Shown one piece after another: positions 1-11,060 of a stretch of 64,000 bases of DNA. The stretch comes from Multifurca ochricompacta (Eukaryota; Basidiomycota; Agaricomycetes; Russulales; Russulaceae). The position numbers and the translations under genes are program-made. Numbering within the stretch: position 1 is the stretch's first letter; each line of letters opens with the position of its first letter. The notes under the pieces were generated by a model that saw only the letters and a list, made by a program, of their open reading frames with translations, made no database searches and was not told the DNA's origin. The stretch spans positions 18,875-82,874 of the forward strand of contig WTXG01000166.1 of NCBI GenBank assembly GCA_022496185.1. The letters are read 5' to 3'.

Positions 1-1874
1 ATCGGGATTGGTTGTCCGTTGGGCAAGCTGATGCGATTGTTGACTATTGAAGCTCGACCAGAATCGATATATTCTTCGGCAGTTTTGCACTGCCTAATGC
101 GATGTCCAGTCTTGGCGCAGAATGCACATCCTTCTGTGGGATCAGCACGGCGACGGAAGAATATGGCCTTTGCAGCACTTAGATTGGGAGGGATGGTAGG
201 AGGAGCCGACTGAACAGGTGGTGGCTGATGGTATGAAGGAGTCGTCACAGGTGCTTGATGATATGAAGGGGTCGCCACAGGTGCTTGATAAAACATGGAT
301 TGGTGACCGAAGTTGGGCTTAGGGAGTGACTGGACGAGGGCAGGGTATCGGTGCTGGAATCGTAAGTACAGCCCGGCGTAGGCTGGATCGCTAGGGGATA
401 GGGCATGGATCTTCTTTGAGAGCTCTTCAATCTCCTGGTCCTCCTGGTTGCGCGAAGGCTGGTGGTGATCCTCCTGATTTGAACGTTCTGCAGCGGCGCG
501 GTAGACTTCCTGTCGTGGCCTGTTGTCTCGGGATCTATGATTGGAGGGGATGCGGTCTCGGTCATTCATCCTCAAGTCTCGTGCTTCTTGGCCAAACCAC
601 TGCTGGAGAACTGGATCAGATTTGATGTTGTCTTCAGGAGGAGTAGTGTCCCATTCATCTTCAGAGCTGAATGCGTTGAATTGTCCACTCACGAATTCGG
701 CGCAGGCTACTTCAAGCACATCTTCATAGTTGAAGGGCTCTCCTTTGGGGTGTTGGGGGTGGTCACTAATGAGTCGGTGATACAAACATCGTCGGTTGTC
801 TGGATGAAATCCCTTCCAGAAGGCGTTGTCGCGTTCTTCATCAGTGAGGCGGCGTGAGCTGATCAGCGGTTGAGCAAACAGTAGGAACCTTTTGTAATAT
901 GTTCTGACATCGCCTTCATCAGCCATTCACTTTCTAGAAGATAATTTGACTAAGTCCCGAAGACGTTGTTTGGAGTACCGATTTTTAAGGGATGCTTCAG
1001 TGTAGACCTTCTCAAGAGACTTTCTGAAAATAACCCAGTCCTTGACACTGTAGCCGTCTAAGAACTGCCAGAGGTCACCTTGCTCAGGTGGGACATATCT
1101 GAGGACTTGTTCTACCATTTGCTGATTTGTGAGTCCCGCCGCGCTAGCCAGGTTTTCGTACTCTCTGAGGAAGTTCTCGATGTGGTCACCCGGTTGGTCG
1201 CCAAAGAAGGGTGCCTTGTTAGATCGAGGGGGTGGCATTCCTGCAAGACCGAGGACAGCAATTTTCGATGACATGGTTTGTGCAAGGGGCAGTGCTGTAG
1301 TGTTCTGATTGAAAGGGACTGGGGGCTGTACTGGAAGCGAAGATCGTCGTTTGAATAAGGGTGATGGCGGTGAGGATGGTTCGAATCCTGACGGGGTAGT
1401 GGGTGAATCGAGGAAGGAGGCTGGCCTTAGCTTGAATGCCGTAGTGTCGGATGGGAGGGGGAATGTCGAGGTGGCTGGAAGCGTTTCTTGGAACGATGGG
1501 CTAGGGATCCTAGAAGCTAGTGCAGAAGCGACTGCGGAGGTGGGGACTGTAGATGGAGTGGGACTAGAGGAGATCGGCGAAGAAAGCTGATTGATTGCAT
1601 TGGAGACTAAGGCGGAGAAAGGAACAGAATAGCTAGGGGCTATGCTCGCTTCTGAAGTGGCTTGAAGGATGGAGGGCAGTGAAACTAGATCGGGGCGAGC
1701 TGTGTTATCAGATGATGTCGATTGTGCAGGAGATGGGGGTCTAGATTGTTCTGACGAGACTGCCGAAGCTCTAGAAGATGTCAAAGCTTTTCTAGTAACT
1801 CTTGTTGATGGTATTCTGGGCGGTATGATGTTTTGTCGGTGCATAGACAAGTCGCAGGTGCGACTCAAGAGCAA
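1..1874 (-). pseudogene. LTR-retrotransposon Gag-like polyprotein with in-frame stop, runs off left edge
   Basis: Reading leftwards on the minus strand, one frame runs from about 1874 to base 1 and is interrupted only by TGA at 927-929. The upper part (about 315 codons) starts with a Ser/Pro/Thr-rich region and ends in a helical retroviral-type Gag core (FFGDQPGDHIENFLREYE). After the TGA the same frame continues at once with ATG at 924-926 (MADEGDVRTYYKRFLLFAQ), then a Gln/Pro-rich linker, and near 90-130 a zinc knuckle CAFCAKTGHRIRQC, a perfect C-x2-C-x4-H-x4-C. The order capsid-like core then knuckle is that of LTR-element Gag proteins. Protease, RT and integrase would lie beyond the left edge. 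The TGA would be CGA (Arg) after one C-to-T change at a CpG. Whether the stop is a lesion or a recoding site cannot be told from one copy. Confidence 0.8.
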
Positions 1875-2640
1875 AGAGGAGGGGTGGTCAAGGGGAAACT
1901 AAGAACTCTGCCTCACTGGGGCAGCCAATTTGTACGGACGTGGTCCGCGGTGAGTAAGAGGCAAAGTGCGTTTCCCGAGAGGAGAGAGAGAGACAGAGAA
2001 GAGAGGAGGAAGGAAGAAACCCAGGATAACTTTGATGTCGAAGGAGAGATGTCGTTGTACTTTTTGAACTTGCAAATACGTACTTGCTGGTTCCGTTTGA
2101 CCTTGCGCTGGACGATGTTGAGGTTCTTTAGCACACAAGAAGAGAAAAGAGAGAGAGAGAGAGATTCCTAGGTTGCTTGTTCACTGGCTGGTCTACTACA
2201 AGCATTGTATGTACCTTTATATACTTGTGGAGAGACCTAGCTGAAGGAAAGTTTTAGAAAATAAACAGAGGTGAAGCCATGTGGGGTGAACGAAAGTGGA
2301 ATAAGTAAAAGGGAGTAAGGGAGAAACCGGGTAGCCGGGTGTATGGAAAAGAATAGGCAGGCGGCCCGGAACGCGCACAATCCCTGTAATATGCTAAGTA
2401 AAATTACTTGTACCATAGATCAATCACGCTTTGCACCGGTGTCAGAGTCTGTCCGAAACTAAAGTCAGGCAAATGTTAGAAAATTTATTGACAGTATAGT
2501 ATGGAAGAATGAGAGCAAACGGGTCCTGCCAGAAGTGGTGATGACCGGAGGTTTCGCGTCCAACGCCCGAGCCATCCTTACAACATCCTATCTAATCATC
2601 TCTGTATACTGGATTTTAGTTGTGCTTGTATAAAATTGAA
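1875..2640 (-). other. Upstream leader and probable LTR of the Gag element
   Basis: No gene is seen here. The stretch lies directly 5' of the minus-strand Gag frame. It holds a GA-rich microsatellite at about 2138-2163, a TATA-like box at 2215-2223 on the minus strand, and a palindromic AT-rich patch near 2390-2410. This is what a U3-R-U5 plus leader would contain. LTR ends cannot be fixed because the second LTR is outside the window and no clear primer-binding site is visible. Confidence 0.4.
2215..2223 (-). promoter_or_regulatory. TATA-like box of the probable LTR promoter
   Basis: The minus strand reads TATATAAAG about 340 bases upstream of the Gag frame, within the probable LTR. Position and sequence suit an LTR promoter driving the minus-strand element. 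This is inferred from sequence only. Confidence 0.35.
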
Positions 2641-3660
2641 AGCAAAATAATAAAATAAAAATGGAATAATGAATTATCTTAATCTTCTGAACATAAAACA
2701 AGAGCCATTGAGGGATCTTAAGCAGCCACAAATGAACACGTTGTGTATCTTCTTGGTCCAGGAAGGCCTGGGCCAGTTATCCGAAATGTGTGATGCAAGT
2801 AAAGAACTTGCATGCATTTTCACAGGTATGGGTACCAACAAGTATACCCCAGGGTTACCCCTGCCAATCACTATTCATTTTGAGGAATTGTTGACACAGT
2901 CAGGTGTCACATGATGCAACTCTGCATGACCTCATATAGGAGGTTGTGTACCACTATGAACTTGAGGCTGTGTAGCTCAGTGGTTTAGAGCACTGGACCT
3001 GGCTTGTCCAGAGGTCTTGGGTTCAATTCCCAATGTGGCCATTTCTTTTCTAGTGTGTGAGCCAGGGTCCTGTGTAAGGTCCCTTGATTGGGGTGCATGT
3101 TTAGCCAACAGGAATATCATTGATTTGTCTGGGATGCAGAGGAAACAGGAGTTCTGTAAACAAGGCAGGGACAGTAGGGGCAGTAGGAATAATTGGTGTG
3201 GACATAGTTTCTGTATATCAAGGTTTTGTTAGTTCAGGTTAGTCTTGAGCTAATGTTATGTTCAAAGCTCAGTTTGATAGGTTTTTAGAAATAGTTCAGG
3301 TGTTTAGAAAAAAGAGATGAATTCCAGGTCAAGAGAGCTATGTAAGTTTACAAGGAGCTCAAGACTGGAGAGTCTTGAGTAAAGTAACTACAGCTTATAT
3401 ACATGGACAAGAGGATGATGTCATGTTGCAGACATCATTGAGATAGGCCTACATATCTGCTTGTGTGGTAAAACAGAAAGAAATGACATCATGTAAGAGT
3501 TGTAACACAATGAGTGGGATTTTATATTGTCGTCATGGCTCGGTTCTCACCGGAGTCATTTATTTGTGTATTGAAGCGAGAATTCACAAAAAAGAATCTA
3601 AACTCTGTGTTGTTATTGAGTAGGGCGAACAACAAGCAAGTTTGTACTTCAGTACAATAG
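2641..3660. other. CpG-poor, AT-rich non-coding stretch, probably old mobile DNA
   Basis: No protein-coding signal with gene-like composition is seen. CG dinucleotides are scarce compared with the hydrolase gene immediately to the right, while TG and CA are frequent. That is the usual mark of a methylated, ageing repeat. A tRNA-like head sits at 2966-3041. The short string ataggcctaca occurs near 3445 and again near 3656, and may mark repeat ends. No terminal repeats could be paired by eye. Confidence 0.35.
2966..3041 (+). tRNA. tRNA-Ala-like sequence (anticodon GGC), possible SINE head or tRNA pseudogene
   Basis: The 76 bases fold as a cloverleaf: acceptor GGCTGTG with TGTGGCC, a D arm with A-box-like TAGCTCAGTGG, an anticodon stem TGGAC/GTCCA with loop CTGGCTT (anticodon GGC), and a T arm TTGGG-TTCAATT-CCCAA that contains the B box. 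Four of seven acceptor pairs are G-T, base 37 is T rather than a purine, and fungi normally read Ala GCC with an AGC tRNA. These oddities and the CpG-poor setting favour a tRNA-derived SINE head or pseudogene over a working tRNA. Confidence 0.45.
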
Positions 3661-3730
3661 GCCTACAGTCTATGTACTTTATAACCTGGTAAACGTAAAC
3701 AAACCAAACATACAGTGGTATCCATCACCA

Positions 3731-6700
3731 TTATTCAGAGCTGCCCCTACTACTACCAGATCGTCGTTTCCTCCGCAACAAAGATCCCAATCGGCGCGTC
3801 TTCTTTCTCTGAACGCCGATATCAACACTGCCACTGACACGAGCAGCGCGCGACTTGGACCTGGACTTGACCTTGACCTTTGCGCGATCAGGACCACCGG
3901 GTGGGATGATTCCGATTCCTCATTATCAAGATTAGTATTTTTATTATTATTATCCCTATTCTTCTGATTGTCCTCCGGAGTGGCCGTGAGGAACCCGACC
4001 ATGACGCTCCACAAGTTGTTCGCGCTCAGCGTGCTCTCGGACGCGAGAACCACCTCGTCAGCCACCCGCGCAAGCTTGAGCGCCTCCGCAGTATCCCGAC
4101 GCGCGACGATGCTGCTGGGCGGTGGTCGTTCGTCTACGTCAAGCGCCCACGCCATGTTCCAACTCGGTGGCGTGATGAACGCTTCCTGTGTCCCCCGTGC
4201 GCGTGCGCGTGGGCTCAACACCTACCGCGTTGCCGCCTGATCCTGCGCCGTCACTACCGCCGCCTTTGCGTTCCTTGTCGAGGTAGTAACGCAAAGCGGC
4301 GATGTGTTGGGTCATATTCGCATTTGAACGATCGATATTCCGCAAGCGCTGCTTCTCGATCCGTTTGATCGTTCGTGAGAATTTCTTGTTGATGACCTCC
4401 TGTCCCTTGATGTACCGCCGAATCGCGAGCTCGGAAATGGTGCCGATCAGTTCTGGGGGTACTTGCATCGCGAGTAGCTCGCTTTCTGGTTCGAGCGGTC
4501 GGATGACCCCATGCGTCGATACTCGCTCGCGAATCATGCCCCAAGGAGCCGATGTCGTCTTCAACCCCATCTCGGTCAGAAAAAAAAAAGATAGGGAAAT
4601 GATGGAGGACTTTACCCAATTGGCTTCATAAACTTTTGCCTCGCCAGCCATTGGTACGTCACTTTCGGGGCTCTTCTCGGAACTCCCACCAAATCTCGGA
4701 CCCGCGACATCGCATGAGCTGTCTGATAGATATCCTGGGGTGACCTGCCCTGAAGCACCGCTGGCCGGAACGTTGCTTAAAGGCACTGCCAGAAGGTTGG
4801 CATTCTGCACGGGAGATCGAGACCACCGCGAGCTCCGTCGTTTAATGTTGGTGACCGCCTGCGAAATTCCTGACTTCAAAGAACTTCGCGCCCTGGGAGG
4901 GGGATCTTGTACATTTGGGACCTCGTTACGAGGTGTGAGCGAGGTAGAGAATATGCTGAATCCCTGATCCGTCGTTGGTGTCATGCCAGGCGTTGAAAGG
5001 GTGGGGCTGAACGGCTCCTCCGATATCTTCGTGACGAATTTCGTAAACGAAGCCATCGCGCGGTAGGAGTATTTACCCGGCGTCGTGAATGGAAAGACAA
5101 CAGGAAGAATATGAGCCACATCTAGCGAGAAAAATGAACGTTAGGTTGGTTTAGTCGCAAGTTTAGACAGAGCACGGGATACCGTCGTAAACTTGAAGGT
5201 GCACAGACGTTGGCCGCATGTGAGTCTCGATGTGCTTAAAAGCTGGATACATCTCCTTCGTTTCGTCACGCACGGGGAATCGCTCCGGATGCGCAGCCCG
5301 ATGGGCTCTACGAAGATAAGACGATTCGTTGGGCTATCACACACAAATAAAGCTCGGAAGGGAACGCACGTGTAGATAATCTCATCCCGTAGCACTTCAC
5401 GATCGCCCGCGAAGATGAGCAAAGGAGGCAGACCGCCAAGGTATGAAAGCGCTGGGCTGACAAGCGGGTGCTTCAAGAGACCATTGGGCGCATATAACTG
5501 GATCTGCTGCGCCACCTCGATGGTTTGACCGTCAGCTGTCGCTACCACGACTGCCGGGTTCGCATCTAGAACTCCAGGAAGGGGCAATGATGCGGTTGCC
5601 CCAGTATTCAAAGGGCCCTCGGCAGTGGGAAGATCTTTGGGAACTACGTTTTCCGAATCAACTGGACGCGTGGATGGCACGCCTCTTGGGCGACGGGAGA
5701 GCACGTCAATGATGCTCTTGCGAAGGCCGTTCTGCACCCTATTGCTAATATCGTTTGACGGCGAAGGCCAAAGAGGGCTAGGCTTGTGTATGGAAAGACC
5801 GGTAACGGGTATTATGTCCTAAGGAAACGACAAAAGGGTTAGAAAGGAAAGGGGAGGAAGGGATGACGTACGGTATCGGTATTTGCGAAAACACTCGGAA
5901 ATGAATGGGTAAAATCACACCATGGGGAGAAGAGAACAGCACCAGCTGGCGCAGGCAAACCCAAGTCACGGATGACCTGAAGAAGAGCTAGGGATAGACC
6001 ACCGCCTGCAGAGCCGCCTGCGAGAACAATGCTCTCAGGTCTGACTGGACGATGTGCTGCACCTTCAGGTGGTCTAATTAGGAAAAGATCTTGACACTTG
6101 TTCTCAGCGTTGCGTACAACATTGTTGAGACGTCACTCACATGCTGCGAGAACATCTTGGATAGCGCAAGGGAAAGGGTATTGGGGTGCAAGACGGTAAT
6201 TCACAGCTACAAGAAGCGATATGAATGAGCATGGTTGATGTTCCAATCGTTCACACCATAACTAACCAAGGACGCGACCATGTATCTTACGAGCATAGCG
6301 CTGAATGCAATATCTTTGAACGGAAAGGTACGTGAGCCGCTGCAAGGGCGTTATGGGGTTTCAGACGACAGACCTTTCTTGGTCCACACTACCAAAATAA
6401 TAACCGCCTGGACTGCAAATTGAGGTCAATAATAACGGAATTGGAACTAGATTCGTACCTCCATGAGAGTACAGAATACATCTCATGTCATCCATTTCGG
6501 GCTGATACGTGGCGCTGTCGTATGCCGGTACAGATTCACAGTTTTCTCTGCCCTTAGATTCTGGCGACGGCGACGACGGGACGTCCTCCAGGTTATTAGC
6601 ACCATGAACCCCGAGACCCTGAGCAGGTTTCCTTTGGCTTGAAGAGACTGGACCGTTTTTCTCCTTAGCGCGTTTTTTGGCCTCTTTCCAGTCCTTCTTG

Positions 6701-7318
6701 GCACTGATCCATTCAGCGTCCAGCCTGCCGGGGGAAAGAAAGGAGAGGAAAGAAGTCAGGTACGTGGGCCGCTCGGGCCGGATAATCAAACGCAAAACCA
6801 CGTACCCTCGAATGCCACGAACCTGCCACCATTTTGTTCCACCGACGACCCTTTTCATGACGTCCTCGCCTCCAAACAGTTTGATAAGATGCACAGCAGC
6901 TTCGTCACAGGAGGCCATTGGAATGATAAGGCGGACGACATGCACCCAGGGCGGGGACGGGGTGCGTATATTTGCGAAGGATTGAAGCTCTTCTACGGTG
7001 TGCCTTTCATCAACATTAGGTTGAGCGTCTCGGTGGTGATCAGTTGGATAGACGGATCAGAAACGTACCTCGTTGTGATGTTCATGAAATCCTGAATTGA
7101 AACCGAGACATTGAATAGGATATATGCGTGAAAAATAAGCGCTATAGGTCTACCTTTGCAATGTTGAATGCCTCATCATAAAGCAACTCCTCCGACCGAA
7201 TGGGGACATTTGACTTGGAACCATCGTGGACTACCCTAGCGAAGTAGTGCTTGAACAGGGTTTCGAGAATGATAGGCCCAACCTTGAGACTGACACTCCT
7301 TGTCAAAGAGTTGGGCAT
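3731..7318 (-). CDS. Alpha/beta hydrolase of the hormone-sensitive-lipase (HSL) family, about 1000 residues
   Basis: The start is ATG at 7316-7318 (MPNSLTRSVSLKVGPIILE), and exon 1 ends at 7154. Many short introns follow. The HSL signature is spread over several exons: oxyanion motif HGG then GYYFGS (about 6460-6350), nucleophile elbow AGGSAGG (about 6020), acid AGDREVLRDE (about 5390) and His in YDDVAHILP (about 5110). These predict a carboxyl-ester hydrolase; the substrate is unknown. A long C-terminal extension rich in Ser/Arg follows and probably ends in a basic tail at TAA 3731-3733. Two frame changes are unresolved, near 4200-4230 (inside a GC-rich CGCACG repeat) and near 3905-3960 (a TACTAAT branch-like site suggests an intron). 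Family membership is secure; the exact C terminus is not. Confidence 0.8.
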
Positions 7319-9500
7319 AATTTGAAGTCGTTACTTCTAAACGGAGGTAAGAGGAGTAAAAGAAAAATGGGGATGTGTTGGATTGATGGATTGATAAACG
7401 TGAAGTGGATTGAACGATGGTATTCCCTGCTACTTAAAGTCCCTCCTGAGACTGTGTGAGACGAGACAAGATGGGTGTGGTACACAAAGAGAGGGAGACA
7501 GGGCAGTGCAGTACACATTGAGTAGTCGTGCATGGAACCATTCGGACTTGAAAATGATTGTGCTTTCATTCACGACACGAACAGGTTCGGGTCCAACTTC
7601 TCTTGGCGTGGCGGTTCAATGGCCATTCAACGGCGACCAAGCCCGGCCTCAGTCTTTAATTTCGGCCACGCCGTCTCATTAACACTTATCGCAACAACAC
7701 GAATGTGTCTGACGCTGACGGCAATGGTTGGGCCACCTGTTCCAGTCACGATGGCCTAATCATCGTGTCCTTGTGCGCTTTGGCTCTACCTGTGGAAGCA
7801 ATGGATATTGTCGTCCGTGGCTAAGTGCATGTATGTCTATGACCAAAATAGGCTCTAGAATTCGAGATCACAAGTTTGATCGTTGCGTCAACTGACACAC
7901 ACTTGAAGACCGATTCTACATGCCTTTATTTCAGTTCCTTACGTCCCTTCCTTTGCCTTGAAATTGCCACTTTGAACCCCTCTGACCGAACTCACAGATG
8001 CCGATGCGTTGTAAATAACGTTCGAATGATCCTCCCCAATCTATGTGATATATTATGCACCGTTAGCTTTCAGCAGTTAAGGTTAGGTTCGTTCCCGCAT
8101 ATATTGAACATTGGGATGGCATAGCACTCGCTCGCATGGGCATGGCATTCGTTCCGGCACCTACCCAGTCAAACTACCATGTGATTCTCAAGACGGTCTC
8201 ATCTTATGGCTCTTCCTCACCTCACCCGCACATATCGGGGATCATACGAGACCCGTACTTCGCAGCAATCAGCAGCATGCACTGACATTTACACATGCGT
8301 GGACGCTTTCAATCAATATAATATAATATGATAACGCGGGGCGCGGGTCAACCAAGCGCCCATTGATTGTATAATAACAAACAAACAACAACAGTCCGCG
8401 GATTTTATTTGCCCGGGTATTCGATTCGAATCACCTGCCCAACCACATGGCCTTTCCGAATCTCTCCGTGCTCCGTGCCTCATCTCATGGACAATACAAT
8501 AATCTTTGTTTCCTGTCATCCTTTTTGAGTAGGCGACCAACCAACCCCGTGTGAATATATGGCAACTCCAAGAACCAGGGACCCACTCAGAGGCTCAAGC
8601 AATCAGAAGCGGCTGCGATCAGCTAATAATAAGACACACTAAGACACTCACCTTCAATGAAGATACCTTGGCGCTATGCCTAGGGTAAATCTTGACATTA
8701 CGTCAGACAATCTGTTTCGAGTACAGCATATTGTTCTACCCTTACTGACCTGGGGGGAACATCGACGTGGGCGGCTGCTGCTGGCTCAGCCACGAATGAA
8801 CGATTTCATAAACGTGTTCTTGTCCAGTGCAAAAAAAGAAAAGCGACGGCAGCAGTAGCAAAAAGTTAAAAAGAGCAAAGAGCAAAAAACATACAAACAA
8901 AACACACACACACACACACTCAACAGATCAGACGTGGGGCATGGCTTGGAAGTGTCATGGCAAAAATCAAGAAACTCTCCCCTCCCCCCCGAAATCGCGT
9001 TACACCGTCTACCTGCACACGCTCAGAGTTCAGAGAGAGAATGTGCGTATGTGAACCACTAGACCTGATGTACCTCCCGAAACATAGTCGGATTCCTTGG
9101 TCTCCGGTCTTCTGCACTGAGTACCCTGCGCCACCAATTGCCATAACTCACAACGACATGTAGATTGTGATGACCCGAATTGGAAGTCAATTTCTCTCTC
9201 GGATATCTTGTTCTGGGTCCCTATTATGTTCTCATGCAAACTATACACAACGCCCGGTTCGAACCAAGAACGCGGAGAAAGCACGAATACGCGGCGAGCA
9301 GATGGCTGACGCTGGAACCCCATACATCCAAGGGAAGTTCATCTTGTACTGATGAAGTAATGCTTGCCTTGGATTCAGTCTCATGAATAGAACCTCTTCT
9401 TCCGGGGTCTAGCACCAATCCACCATACCATACACATGCTTGACTGGGGTTGGTAGTCAGTGCGCATTCATACCATGTCAGCGGCGAACTGGTCATACGC
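7319..9500. other. Intergenic region between the hydrolase and hydrophobin genes
   Basis: I see no convincing gene. Open frames here are short, without recognisable motifs, and overlap one another on both strands. There is a (CA)n microsatellite near 8900-8920 and a purine-rich patch at 8829-8900. The right end carries the hydrophobin promoter. Confidence 0.5.
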
Positions 9501-9506
9501 AAAGAT

Positions 9507-9514
9507 TATAAAAG
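9507..9514 (+). promoter_or_regulatory. TATA box of the hydrophobin gene
   Basis: TATAAAAG lies about 70 bases upstream of the hydrophobin ATG. A strong consensus TATA box at this distance fits a highly expressed, regulated structural gene. Confidence 0.6.
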
Positions 9515-9583
9515 GGCAGGTTATTGCTCTTGGTTCCCCAGTCCAAAGAGCACTATCAGCCATCAGGATTACCACTTTTCAGA

Positions 9584-10053
9584 ATGATGTTCTACAAGCC
9601 TCTCATTTCGTTGGTTGCTGCGTTGGCTGCGACGAGCACCACCGTTGCTTCTGCTATCCCGGAGCGCAGGGATAGCCTCGCGCCGATCCCTGCGAGCCAG
9701 TGCAATACTGGAACACTGTCATGCTGCGACACACTCACCACTTTGAACGACCCGCTTGCTAGCTCTCCCAGCAGACTCCGCGACATAGCCCTAGACCCTT
9801 CCTCAGGGGTCGGACTCTCATGCACTGCGATCAGCGGCCTCCCTGGTGCCCAACTATGGTAATTCCCCGTTCAAGTTTGTCGTATGTGGGGTGCTAACAT
9901 GTCGCGACAGCGAAAAATTCCTTGTTTGCTGCGAAAACGATTCTCAGGGTTTGTGTCTCACACGCAATCTGCTTTCAAGGCTTACTAATTTTGGATTTTT
10001 AACTAGGCGGCCTCATCTACGCCGGCTGCTCCCCAATCATCATTAATTTGTGA
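9584..10053 (+). CDS. Class I hydrophobin, secreted
   Basis: There are three exons: 9584-9858, 9911-9948 and 10007-10053, giving 119 residues. The second intron contains a clear CTTACTAAT branch site. The protein starts MMFYKPLISLVAALAATST, a signal peptide, and has the eight hydrophobin cysteines: C1-x6-CC-x31-C-x11-C-x5-CC-x12-C-x7-end. The long C3-C4 loop and this spacing are class I. Such proteins self-assemble into amphipathic films on hyphae and fruiting bodies. Splicing is what brings the second cysteine half into frame, which supports the exon choice. An ATG pair occurs at 9584 and 9587; the first is used here. No frame problems are seen. Confidence 0.95.
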
Positions 10054-11060
10054 GTGTGGGCGCAGTACGAAACAGTTGAGGGTAGTTGCCAGGGTGTGGA
10101 AGTGGGATCAAAGGTGGAGAGGTGGGGAAATATGGCCAGACATTTCTCAATCCGAATTGGACTTTGTTAGCAATCCATTTTTGTCCGGGATGTCTTAAGC
10201 CCAATTATGTCTGCAAAAATGGGGGCGAAGAAGCCACAGATACTGTACTCACAAGCTAACGCTAATAGACCACAAGCGTGTGTTAGCCGTACCTCGCTTT
10301 TCACGGAAACTTTTCACGATAAATACAACCACTGGCTGTACCACCTTCTCATGAGAGCGGCCCCCCAAAATACACCCACTTTTTAATTTTGAGCAGAAAA
10401 CTCTAGCTTTCTGAATACGCGATCTAGGTTTTTGATCCTTCAAAGTGTCAAACCGTTGGATTGGCTGCTATTCAGCTCTGGTACCTGGACCGGGGGCAAA
10501 AGAGTTCATGTGACGAACTGGTGACCAAACGCATGACCCCAGTAGGAAACTAGCTTGACCTACCCCCTACAACGCAATATGATTAGGACATGAATGAAAA
10601 TTTCATTTATATGCCGATGTGCAAGAGAAAGGTGAGTGTTCGAGTGCATCATCAGCAGTGTGACCTTGTGCATACATCAGTTGTGACCATACGACCAATC
10701 CCTCTAAGGCTGTCTGTCTGTCGGATCACATATCTTAATCTCCCAACCGCTGTCGTATTATTCGTACCAGTTAGCATGCCCTCTTCGTCATCATCTTTGC
10801 TAAGCACACCCCAAGAACCCAACTTTATATGACGTTCACATTCACTCTCGTACTATTGGGGGCACGATCGGAAAGACCGAGTGATCAGCTACGGGCAGGG
10901 CGGGGCGGCGTCAAACGTTCCGGCGAAGCGATAACGAGCGGATCGGATAACAGTGAAAGGAACGTACTAGTCATAAGAAGAAGTGGTAGTATTAGATAGA
11001 AGAATCTACTAGTTTGATGCTGCTGCCAGTCAGCCAGTCAGCCCCATTGAGGTTCTCCTC
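10054..11060. other. Intergenic region, hydrophobin to sphingomyelinase-type gene
   Basis: No gene is supported. The two neighbouring genes converge here, so it should hold both 3' untranslated regions. The frames present are short and featureless. Confidence 0.5.

Noticed and set aside
3017..3232. Short frame downstream of the tRNA-like sequence
   Set aside because: 71 codons in CpG-poor repeat-like DNA, with no motif or start context.
3968..5122. Plus-strand frames inside the hydrolase gene
   Set aside because: They are antisense shadows; the minus strand carries the conserved hydrolase sequence and splice signals.
9180..9502. Minus-strand frames upstream of the hydrophobin
   Set aside because: They overlap the hydrophobin promoter and several other frames, and have no recognisable feature.
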